The notes under the pieces were generated by a model, which had not been told where the DNA came from, did no database searches, and saw only the letters and a program-made list of their open reading frames with translations. Made by a program: the position numbers and the translations under genes. From assembly GCA_965204565.1 (NCBI GenBank), contig CBDBEU010000004.1, positions 879,685-943,684 of the forward strand: 64,000 bases of DNA. The letters are read 5' to 3'. This document shows positions 37,666 to 45,629 of this stretch, in pieces; position 1 is the first letter of the stretch, and every line of letters begins with the position of its first letter. Source of the DNA: CBDBEU01 sp965204565. Its GTDB lineage: Bacteria > Pseudomonadota > Alphaproteobacteria > Rhizobiales > TMED25.

Positions 37666-38082
37666 ATGAGAACCAAAATGGATGTGTTCGATCTGAATGA
37701 GGAAAAACGGTTCGACAGCGTCAAGCATGTCGAACATATCTTGAGCCGGTTTTCCGGCGGTGACACTACGGTGGCGTGTTGGGAGCCTGGCCAGATCAGC
37801 CCCAATCACTGCCACCCCCACGCCACCGAAATCTATTTCTGCTACACTGGCGGCGGGCGCATGATTACGCCCGGGCGCGAGGTTGAGGTCACGCCGGGCG
37901 CCTTCATCGTTCATCCGCCCGGCGAGGTGCATGAATATGTCAACGGGCCGGAGCGCACGCTTCTGTTCCGGGTGCGCATGGGTGATGACATGGTCTCGCG
38001 CCATCTCGGCAACCGCCGGATCAAGGACTGGGTGCAGAAGCCGGAAGACGCTGCCTATTTCGCCGAAAATCCGGTGGGCTGA
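37666..38082 (+). CDS. Cupin-domain protein
   Basis: This is a single small cupin barrel. Motif 1 is SPNHCHPHATEIYFCYTGGG (His-x-His...Glu) and motif 2 PGAFIVHPPGEVHEYVNGPE (His). Together they give the 3-His/1-Glu metal site. Such proteins are sugar isomerases, dioxygenases or binding modules; no substrate can be assigned. The start is uncertain: ATG 37666 (MRTKMDVF) or ATG 37678 (MDVFDLNE), both without a strong ribosome site. The gene diverges from the SMP-30 pair and precedes the hydroxy-acid oxidase. Confidence 0.8.
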   Translation: MRTKMDVFDLNEEKRFDSVKHVEHILSRFSGGDTTVACWEPGQISPNHCHPHATEIYFCYTGGGRMITPGREVEVTPGAFIVHPPGEVHEYVNGPERTLLFRVRMGDDMVSRHLGNRRIKDWVQKPEDAAYFAENPVG

Positions 38083-38142
38083 AGGGGCAATTGCTTGGCC
38101 CCACCTAAAGTCCGGGATGACAGTTGAACACCCTCCCTTGTT

Positions 38143-38228
38143 GTCGGCACCGGCCCTCACCTCCACCCGGCCACCCACGGGAGTATGATCTCATGGGTGG
38201 CCGGGTGGAGGTGAGGGCCGGTGCCGAC
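38143..38228. repeat. Large inverted repeat, copy 1 (35-bp perfect arms)
   Basis: The arms at 38143-38177 and 38194-38228 are exact reverse complements of each other (35 bp, beginning GTCGGCACCGGCCCTCACCT). They enclose a 16-base loop, CGGGAGTATGATCTCA. The structure lies between the cupin stop and the hydroxy-acid oxidase start. A second copy in the opposite orientation follows that gene. It resembles the palindromic intergenic repeats of rhizobial genomes in kind. Confidence 0.95.
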
Positions 38229-38304
38229 TGCAGCCGAAGGCTGCCAAATAAAAAAAAATCGGCCAAAGCTGGCTGAATTGAAGACCTTCGAAGGAGCATG
38301 AGCC

Positions 38305-39435
38305 GTGAACACCACTGACCAACCCGCCACCGCGTTCCAGTACCTGTCGCGCGCCAAGGCCAATCTCGATCCCGGCACCTGGGACTATCTGATGGGCGGC
38401 TCGGAAAGCGAGACCACACTCAACCGCAATCGCCGGGCGCTTGATTCAGTGGCCTTCCGCCCGCGGGTTTTGCGCGAGGTCTCCGGCATCGACACTTCAA
38501 CCACCTTGTTTGGCCACAACATGCGCATCCCGGTGATGCTGGCGCCGATTGGCTCGCTGCAGGACATTATCGAGGAGGGCGGCACTGCGCCGACCAGAGC
38601 GGCGGCCTCATTCGGCACCATTCACATGCTGAGTTCGGTCGCCCATCCCGAGCTTGAGGCGGTAGCGGCCGAGGTCGATCATCCGAAATTCTTCCAGCTC
38701 TATGTGCGCGGCGATGCCGATTGGGTGGACGAGATCCTGGCGCGCGCCGTCGACAACGGCTTTGCCGGTATCGCGCTCACCGTCGACCGCGCCCATTACA
38801 GCCGCCGCGATCGCGATGTCGCCAAGGACCATGCGCCCACAGCGCGGCGAAATATCGGTGCCGGTCTGCATCAGCAGCGATTTTCCTGGAAGGACGTCGA
38901 GCGCATCAGAGCCAACATCAACGTGCCGCTGATGCTCAAGGGCATTGCCACCATTGAGGACGCGGAGATGGCGATCGCGCGCGGCATTGATGGCGTCTAT
39001 ATCTCCAATCATGGCGGGCGTCAACTCGACCATTGCGAGGGCTCGGTGGGTCTGGTGCGCGAGATTGCCGATACGGTGGCCGGCCGCGCCACCATCATTG
39101 TCGATGGCACAATTCTGCGCGGCACCGATGTGGTCAAAGCCCTGGCATTGGGCGCGCAGGCTGTTGCCATCGGGCGCTTGCAGGGCATTGCGCTGGCCGC
39201 TGGCGGTGAGGCGGCAATGGTGCGGGTGCTGGAAATCCTTGAAGCGGAAATGATCAGCGACATGGGGCTTTTGGGCGTGACCAAAATCGCCGAAATCGGG
39301 CCTGAATGCATTACCGATGCCCCGCCGCTCGGCCGCGCCCAAAACTGGATCGACAGCGCCTTTCCGCTGATCAAGGAAGGCTATGGCGAAACCGACATCG
39401 CGGATCTGTGCCTGAAGCTGCCGGGAGAGAATTGA
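38305..39435 (+). CDS. FMN-dependent alpha-hydroxy-acid oxidase/dehydrogenase
   Basis: This 376-residue TIM-barrel flavoenzyme belongs to the glycolate oxidase / L-lactate dehydrogenase (LldD) / mandelate dehydrogenase family. FMN and substrate motifs: MRIPVMLAPIGSLQDIIEEG, FFQLYVRGDADWVDEIL, ALTVDRAHYSRRDRDVA, VPLMLKGIATIEDAEMA with the Lys, and the signature ISNHGGRQLDHCEG with catalytic His and Arg, then IIVDGTILRGTDVVKALALG. The substrate cannot be fixed; the region around residues 170-195 (substrate lid) is unlike LldD. AAGGAGCATGAGCC precedes the ATG. Inverted repeats bracket the gene. Confidence 0.9.
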   Translation: MNTTDQPATAFQYLSRAKANLDPGTWDYLMGGSESETTLNRNRRALDSVAFRPRVLREVSGIDTSTTLFGHNMRIPVMLAPIGSLQDIIEEGGTAPTRAAASFGTIHMLSSVAHPELEAVAAEVDHPKFFQLYVRGDADWVDEILARAVDNGFAGIALTVDRAHYSRRDRDVAKDHAPTARRNIGAGLHQQRFSWKDVERIRANINVPLMLKGIATIEDAEMAIARGIDGVYISNHGGRQLDHCEGSVGLVREIADTVAGRATIIVDGTILRGTDVVKALALGAQAVAIGRLQGIALAAGGEAAMVRVLEILEAEMISDMGLLGVTKIAEIGPECITDAPPLGRAQNWIDSAFPLIKEGYGETDIADLCLKLPGEN

Positions 39436-39475
39436 GCGGATATTTTCCCTTGGCACTGACGTGCAGTCTGCACTA

Positions 39476-39540
39476 GCCCTCACCCCCACCCGGCCACCAT
39501 GAGATCATACTCCCGTGGGTGGCCGGGTGGGGGTGGGGGC
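39476..39540. repeat. Large inverted repeat, copy 2, opposite orientation
   Basis: The left arm GCCCTCACCCCCACCCGGCC (39476 on) pairs with the right arm ending 39540 with one mismatch and one missing base. The loop TGAGATCATACTCCCG is the exact reverse complement of the loop in copy 1, so the two copies are inverted relative to each other around the hydroxy-acid oxidase gene. Confidence 0.92.
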
Positions 39541-39663
39541 CAACGACTTGGATGGGGGCCGTTTGCGGCCCCTATATTTGACAACCAGGAGGCCGCCAAA
39601 AACAATCCCCCTACACAAGTCCTTGATCCGGTCGACTCGCCTCAGATCAGGGAACATGCGCGA

Positions 39664-40809
39664 TCATGCGAGCGTTGCGGCAATGGTGGCGATGCCGCCG
39701 ACCACGACCGCCGGAATGCTGGTAATCCACGCCGCCATCAGCCCGGCGCGGAAATTGATCGCCACCGAGTTCACGGCATTGACCCGCCCGCGCATCTCAT
39801 CGGGCGTTGCCACCTGCATGATGGTCTGGCGGACATAGACGCTGAGCATGTCCGAACCGCCCCACACCGCAAGCATCACAATTGAGAACCAGAACACTTC
39901 CGAATAGGCAAAGGCGATGGTCGAGGCGCCAAGCACGAAGGTGGAGATGAACAGGGTTGGTCCATATGGCGCGGCGCTGGAAGCTGGGTGAGCACAAGGC
40001 CGCCGATCGCCGGAATGGTGCGCATGATGCCAAGCCTCTCCGGCCCCACATGCAGGACGTCTTTGGCGAACACCGGCAACATCCCCATGATGCCGGAAAA
40101 CAGCACCGCGATCAGATCAAGCGTGATCGCCCCCAGCATGATCTTTTTCAGCCACACGAACGAAAAACCGCCGAGCACCGTTTCAAGGTCGATGCGGTTG
40201 GTCGAACGCTTGACGCCGACGAGCACCATCGGAATGGCGACAAGGCGGGCAATGGCGAAACAGATTCCCACCACCAGATAGACCCACATGCCGATCAGCG
40301 CGATCAGAAATCCGCCAATCGCCGGACCCAGCATGAATCCCGCCTTGAGCACCGAGGAGGAAAGCGCCACCGCGGCGGCGAATTGCTCTCGCGGCACTAC
40401 ATTGGCGAGCACCGCATTGACGTCGGCTGAAAAACGTCTTGGCCGCACCATGCACCACCAGCAGCAGGAAAATCGGCCATGCCGCGGTGCCGCCCGACAG
40501 CGCGTAATAGAGAAACAGGCCCGAGATCGCGACGGCGATAAGATTGGTGACGACGCAAATGCTGTGCCGGTTGAAGCGATCGGCGGCTAGGCCCGAAACC
40601 AGGAACAGCGCCAGTATCGGCACGAATTGGGCAAGTCCGACAAGGCCAAGATCGAGCGGATTTCCGGTCAGCTCATACACTTGCCAGCCAACCGCGACAT
40701 TCAGCATCTGCAGGGCGGCGCTGTTGAAGATGCGCATAACGGCGAAGCAGGCAAAGCTGGGATTGCGTTAAAGCGAGAGCGGCGGCACCGTCGGCTCGTC
40801 AGATTCCAT
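39664..40809 (-). pseudogene. MFS transporter (EntS-like), stop and frameshifts
   Basis: ATG 40809 (MESDEPTVPPLSL) meets TAA after 13 codons. Then NPSFACFAVMRIFNSAALQM and VGWQVYELTGNPLDLGLVG give the first helices, with GLAADRFNRHSI as the MFS loop. The frame shifts near 40435 to continue FFSADVNAVLANVVPREQFA. It shifts again near 39960, then FAYSEVFWFSIVMLAVWGGS and IMQVATPDEMRGRVNAVNSV finish the protein at 39664. This is a drug/siderophore-exporter-like MFS gene with at least three lesions. Confidence 0.8.
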
Positions 40810-40916
40810 TCTAGGCAAAGCCTCCGGCATTCTTCACCATATCTCTTTTGTAATTTGACTGGCGGCACGAACGGCCACCACGCCATATGGCACCAATCGC
40901 GCCGCGCGGCAATCAG

Positions 40917-41475
40917 CCCCGGCTGGCCGCTTCCGCCTCGGCAACTTTGCGATAGACGCCGGGCGCGCCGGGCGCAAATTGGCAATGGCCCCATTCATCG
41001 GCCCGGCGCAGCTTGCCAAAGGTACGATCTGCAAGGTCCTGCGCGCCTTCAAACTCATGCACCAGAAAATGGCGGCTGTTGCTTTCCATGGTCAGATAAC
41101 GGCTGAGCCGTGCAAGACCCGGCACCTGCGCGCGGGCCGGAACATAGGCGGTCTCGAACCAGAAGTTGAAGGTCTGGATCTTGTCCGGCGCGACATCGAA
41201 CCGGTCGATCAGCAAAAACGGCGCGAAGTTTTTTCATCGCCCTCGATACCAAGGCCGGTCAAGGCGGCGACATAACGCGCCTGATTTTGCATGCGCTCAT
41301 TGTGATACGCCGCATCGCGGGGCCCCGTTCAGCTCTCTGGATTTGATAGGGCGCGCCATAAAGATCGCCGATTGTCGGCGTCACATAGATGGTGATATGG
41401 GCCTGTGGTGCGGCGGCGGCTGGCAGGTCAACGATCAGTTCCGGCGCCAGATCGCAGAATATGGCTAAGAGCCGG
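40917..41475 (-). pseudogene. EthD-like (dimeric alpha-beta barrel) paralogue, broken
   Basis: The C-terminal frame (VAPDKIQTFNFWFETAYVPA, then VPGLARLSRYLTMESNSRHF) reads to 40917. The N-terminal frame (DLPAAAAPQAHITIYVTPTI then GDLYGAPYQIQRAERG) is separate. The pattern parallels the intact protein encoded directly upstream at 41486-42241, so the two arose by duplication and this one decayed. Confidence 0.55.
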
Positions 41476-41485
41476 TGCCGAACAT

Positions 41486-42241
41486 CTATGGCAGGGGCCA
41501 GGTGCGCTTGGCGACAATCGCGCCGGGCGTAGCGTGTCTCAGTTTGGCGACGATCTCGGACGACCATTTGGTCATTTCCGCATTGTCATCTTCATAGTGG
41601 ATGAAGTGATTGGTGCGGTCTTCCAGCGAGGTGAACTCGTAAAAGCAGGCATGTTTGGCCCAGCCGGCGACCGACACCAGTTTGCGCACCCGCACGATGC
41701 CCTCAACCTTGGCGATCGAGGGCAGCCGCCATTGCGCATACCAAGTGGCAAGCTCGCCCTCGACATCGGGCGAGACGGCATTGAAGCTGCCAAGCTGGAT
41801 TGCCGGCGCCACCGGCGTATCGGGCACAACGCTAGGGCCGAGAACCCGGGCTTCTTCCAGCATCAGGTTGGTGCGCACACCCTCCATGCCCGCCAGCATG
41901 GCGCGGTCTTCCTCCCCCAGCCTGGCATTGAAAGCGGCCGCGCCCGGATCTGAAAACACATGCGGCTCGGCGGCGCCGAAGATCAGCACATATTGCTTGC
42001 CGCTTGGAACCTCGCCTGGTGCTGCATGCAGCTTGACCCGGCCTTGGCCGCCGCCGAGCGGCACCACATTGGTCTCGGTAGCATAATGCGCGCCCCACAT
42101 GACGCCCGGCAGCGCTGTCATTTTCGGAATATAGCTGTTGGCGATCCAGTCGAACTGCGCGTCCCGGCGCTCCTGCGGCAGATCGTACCAAGTAATCCAA
42201 TAGGCTCTGTCGTTCACGTGCCTCACCCGCTTGTTATCCAT
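41486..42241 (-). CDS. EthD-like/dimeric alpha-beta barrel protein of unknown function
   Basis: A 251-residue protein from ATG 42241 (MDNKRVRHVNDRAYWITWYD). It seems to consist of two ferredoxin-like halves. The first has QFDWIANSYIPKMTALPGVM and GAHYATE; the second has WYAQWRLPSIAKVEGIVRVR and ACFYEFTSLEDRTNHFIHYE. The repeat of short approach-and-bind strands is typical of EthD-type or monooxygenase-like barrels, which often accompany catabolic gene clusters. I cannot assign a reaction. Upstream in-frame codons to 42388 overlap the divergent DapA-like gene and are not used. Confidence 0.6.
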   Translation of the reverse strand: MDNKRVRHVNDRAYWITWYDLPQERRDAQFDWIANSYIPKMTALPGVMWGAHYATETNVVPLGGGQGRVKLHAAPGEVPSGKQYVLIFGAAEPHVFSDPGAAAFNARLGEEDRAMLAGMEGVRTNLMLEEARVLGPSVVPDTPVAPAIQLGSFNAVSPDVEGELATWYAQWRLPSIAKVEGIVRVRKLVSVAGWAKHACFYEFTSLEDRTNHFIHYEDDNAEMTKWSSEIVAKLRHATPGAIVAKRTWPLP

Positions 42242-42380
42242 CTGTTGGGTGAAATCGTGCAGCTTCCACAGGCCCAGGTCAATGCGCGGCCCCGCCAACC
42301 AGCTTGTGGCAATGGGGGTGGCTGGTCCATCATCGCTCAAGCACGAGGCCGATCCGGTGCCAGCTACGGAGGCGGAAACC

Positions 42381-43185
42381 ATGGACATGTCGAACCCGGC
42401 AAGCTGGAAGGGTGTTTATCCGGCAACCGTGCTGCCGCTGGGCGCCGATCTTGAGATCGATGAAAGCGATTTGCGCTGGCTGATGCCGGTTGAGGGGATC
42501 TGCGGTCTGACCTGCAATGACCATGCGGGCGGTGCCTGGTCGCTGAGCCCCACTGAGCAGCGCCGCGTTACCGAAATCCATGTCGCCGAGGCGGGCGGCC
42601 CGCTCCCGGTTCTGAGCGGCATATCCGGCAGCGCCACGGCTGACTATATCGAGGCGATGAGGGATGCGAGGGACGCCGGCGCCGATGCGGTTCTGGTGAT
42701 CCCGCCAGCGTCGTTTCGCGGCATTGCCGCGCGCGGGCCCGATGTGCCGTACGCCTTTTTTCAAACCTTGCCGAGGCGGTCGACCTGCCGATGGTGATCT
42801 TCCAGCACATGATCGGCTGGGGGAAAAATTATTCGCCCGAGACCTTGGCCAGGCTCACCGAGATCGATGCGATTGTCGCGGTCAACGCTTCGACTGGCGA
42901 CTATCAGCTCTATGAGCATGAACTTCTGGCACTGCGCACCGCGCCGCGGCGCATATCGATCCTCGCCTCGTCCGACGTTCTGCTGTTTCCCTATTTCGCG
43001 CTTGGTCATGCCGATGGCACGCTGGTCAGCCTTGCAATCCTCGGCGCCCCGCTGGGTGGCCGAGTTCGTCGACGCCTTTGGCCGCCGCCCGCGCCATCTG
43101 GGAGCGGCTCTATCCGGTGATAGAGCCTTTCTATAAGACACCGGGGCTCAACAATTCGGCCTTCATCAAGCAGGCGCTCCACATG
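42381..43185 (+). pseudogene. Dihydrodipicolinate synthase (DapA) family gene, frameshifted
   Basis: ATG 42381 (METMDMSNPASWKGVYPATV). GVYPATVLPLGADLEIDESD and GICGLTCNDHAGGAWSLSP are the family start; PVLSGISGSATADYIEAMRD the second strand. The frame shifts near 42765. The next frame gives LPMVIFQHMIGWGKNYSPET and VNASTGDYQLYEHELLAL, and shifts again near 43050 to AEFVDAFGR and IEPFYKTPGLNNSAFIKQAL. The expected Schiff-base Lys strand is altered around IVAVNAST. The 3' end is fused to a luciferase-like gene. Confidence 0.75.
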
Positions 43186-43189
43186 ATGG

Positions 43190-43880
43190 GCATTCTTGGC
43201 GCAAGTGCTGCAGGAAGATTGCGATGCAGTGATTGACGCCGCCCGGCTTGGCCTTGCCGAGGTCTGGATCGGCGAGCATTTCACCACCAAGGTCGAGATG
43301 ATCCCGGCGCCCTTCATGCTGTTCGCGCGGGTTCTGGACCGGGCAAAAAACATTCGCTTCGGCACCGGCGTCATCAATCTGCCTCACCTCAATCCGGTTG
43401 TTGTGGCAGCCGAGGCGGCGATGCTCGATCAGATGAGCGGCGGGCGGGTGATGCTTGGCGTCGGTCCCGGCGGGCCGACGGCGGCTTATATCGCCGAGCA
43501 TGATTTTATTCTGATCTCGGCCAATTTCATTCCGCTGGAAAATGCCGAGGCTCAATGGAGCGCTTACAGTGCGGCGCGCGAAACGGCGGGAAAACCCGCC
43601 GATCCAGCGATCTGGCGGGTAGCGCGCAACATTCTGGTGACCGAAACCAAGGGCGAGGCGCGCGACCAGCTCAGCAATCTTGATGGCACGCTTGCCTATT
43701 AGTTCCGCTATCTGTGCGGCGCCCGCACCCTTGCCTAGGGCCACCAGATCGATGCCTCACTCAGCGCGGCGGAACTTCATGAAGAACTCGGCGTTGCCGA
43801 GATGATCGATCAATGCGTGATCGCCGGAACGTCCGGTCAGGTGCTGGATCAGCTTGTCTCCCTGGTCGACCGGCTGGACC
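43190..43880 (+). pseudogene. Luciferase-like (LLM-class) flavin oxidoreductase, truncated, two in-frame stops
   Basis: It lacks the start and is joined to the DapA-like relic at about 43187. LGLAEVWIGEHFTTKVEMIP and FGTGVINLPHLNPVVVAAEA then AMLDQMSGGRVMLGVGPGG are the flavin-site motifs of bacterial-luciferase-type monooxygenases. The frame meets TAG at 43700-43702. In-frame continuation (FRYLCGARTLA, then a second TAG, then ELGVAEMIDQCVIAGTSGQV) shows the former C-terminus. The last part merges into a hydrolase relic. Confidence 0.75.
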
Positions 43881-43884
43881 CGCG

Positions 43885-44130
43885 CGCGCATTATCGCGCG
43901 CCCGAACTGCTTGTCGGCCATAGCCTGGGTGGCGGCGCGGTTCTTGCCGCGGCCCACCAGGGTGCCCGAGGCGCGCGCGGTCGAGACCATCGGCGTGCCG
44001 TCCAATGCCGCCCATGTGGCACATGATTTCGGCGCCGATCTCGATCGCATCAAGCGCGAGGGCGCAACTGAAGTCGCGCTTGCCGGGCGCAGCTTCACCA
44101 TCAAGCGGCAATTTCTCGAAGACATTGACC
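43885..44130 (+). pseudogene. Alpha/beta hydrolase-OsmC type fragment
   Basis: The frames give ELLVGHSLGGGAVLAAAHQ (nucleophile elbow GHSLG), then FGADLDRIKREGATEVALAG and RSFTIKRQFLEDI. This corresponds to the mid part of the bifunctional alpha/beta-hydrolase/OsmC proteins seen in Hyphomicrobiales. IS1380 copy 3 cuts it right after DIDPA-like codons at 44130. Start and C-terminal OsmC half are missing. Confidence 0.6.
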
Positions 44131-45364
44131 CGGCATTCACGGGATGACGGCCATCGTCGAGTTGATATTGCCCTCCACGGGCGGATATCTGCAACCCCGG
44201 ACCATCGTCGTGGGGATCGAGGGACATCGAGAACGGTGACGCCAGCGCCGGCTGCGGCCGAAGTTCGGCGATCAGCCGCAGGATCTCGGCGAACAGGCCC
44301 CTCGGCACCGCGCCCTCGGCCAACCGGAACGTGACGCACCGGCCGTGTGTGACGATCCCGGCGACGATCCTGATCGGCGTTTCCTTCACGCCGGTCGGCG
44401 ACCATCGCCTGACCGCCTCCGGCAGAGCCGGCGTCCGCATGAAGTTACCGGGATTTCAGGCGAGCGCATGAAGCCGGAGCCGCACGGCATTGTTCCGGAA
44501 CCTCCGGCATGACAGCCGGGTGCGCACAATCGCGTTCCTGCCTTCCTTGATGTGCTGCCCGGCCGTGCCGCGCCGGTTGCAGAAGGCGACCACGCGCCCG
44601 GCAGGGCGGCCCAGCCTGGTGACGATGAAGCCGACGCGCGGGACACGTTCGCCCGGATGTCGTTCGACCCTGACGACGACCCGACGCTTCTTGTCCCATG
44701 AGCCTGCCTGATGGCTGAAGCCGGCATGGGGCGGATCATATGATCGGGCAGGCGGCCGACGGGTCGGGTCGGAAGGCAGGCGATGCTTTGCCGAAGGATC
44801 GCGTCGGCTTTGAGACGGATCGTATACCGGTCGCCCTCGGTCTCCGGAAACTCATGGATTTCCGGTGCGGCGAAGGCGGCATCGCCTCGGAAACAGCGGC
44901 GCAGGCCCCGTTCCCGGTAACGCTCGACGACGAGTTGCAGAACGCCGCGCCCGCCGACAATCCATCGCATCGCGGGATCGCATCCCGGGCGATCGGCGTC
45001 GTTTACGTCCTCATGGCCACCGAGGCGGCCGAAGACGGATCGGCGAAACAATCCCCTCATCGCGTGCCGACCGTTCTTGCCGGTGCGCGGATCGGCAGGC
45101 TCATGGCCGGCCATGTCCTGTCCGTCAAGCCGAGCGCGTCATCAGGCTTGCGGCAGGCCGGCCATCCGGCGTTGGCGGTGATTCCGCAACCGTGGAACCA
45201 GAGCTTCAGGCGGCGGTCTAAATCGAGCCGAAGAGGCCCGTCAACCGGTTCACCCGCCGGGTTCGCCATATGCCGCGCCCCAAAATGCGCTCAAGACATT
45301 GATTCTCATCACAGAACCAACGATCAATCCCACCAATCAATGGAGCCATATGGGAAATGCGGGT
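44131..45364 (-). mobile_element. IS1380 copy 3
   Basis: The ends match copy 1: CCGGCATTCACGGGATGACG at 44130 and GCCATATGGGAAATGCGGG at about 45364. Unlike copy 1, the flanks (TTGAC left, TCAAG right) show no target duplication, and the host genes on both sides differ (hydrolase left, tlyA right). The copy probably marks a deletion or recombination scar rather than a simple insertion. Confidence 0.8.
44230..45269 (-). pseudogene. IS1380 transposase, copy 3, deleted and frameshifted
   Basis: Pieces include GCGITANAGWPACRKPDDAL, then PADPRTGKNGRHAMRGLFRR and GGHEDVNDADRPGCDPAMRW, with a jump to RYRERGLRRCFRGDAAFAAP and EGDRYTIRLKADAILRQS. The catalytic HGxQEG region kept in copy 2 is deleted here, as in copy 1. 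C-terminal parts FRLAEGAVPRGLFAEILRLI are in another frame near 44300. Confidence 0.8.
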
Positions 45365-45367
45365 CAA

Positions 45368-45629
45368 GACAGGTGAGGCCGGAAGGGCCGATAGCGAAAT
45401 GGGTGAGCACATGGATCAGTTTGGCGCCGGCGCGCGAGACCAAACCGGCATCAGTGCGGTCTAGTGTGATGTGGGCATCCTGCCGGATTGTTCGCCCGGG
45501 CTTGGCGGCCAGCGCGCCGTCAACCAGCACCGCGCCGCGGTGCACCATGTCGGCTGCCTAGGCGCGGCTGCGCGCAAATCCGCGCTCGGTCAGAATCTGA
45601 TCCAGTCTGCGCCGTGCGTTAGACACCAT
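45368..45629 (-). pseudogene. tlyA: TlyA-type rRNA methyltransferase, truncated by IS1380
   Basis: ATG 45629 overlaps the dxs stop by 11 bases, the usual Hyphomicrobiales arrangement. MVSNARRRLDQILTERGFAR is the S4-like RNA-binding domain start. A TAG follows (RSRA-stop-AADMVHRGAVLVDG), then LVSRAGAKLIHVLTHFAIGP leads toward the Rossmann methyltransferase. IS1380 copy 3 cuts it after GLTCLD, removing the SAM-binding and catalytic domain. TlyA 2'-O-methylates 16S/23S rRNA, so this modification should be lost unless another copy exists. Confidence 0.85.

Noticed and set aside
38229..38270. Rho-independent terminator after inverted repeat 1 (small stem CAGCC/GGCTG then an A run)
   Set aside because: The run is A, not T, on the strand where it would follow the stem, and on the other strand it precedes the stem.
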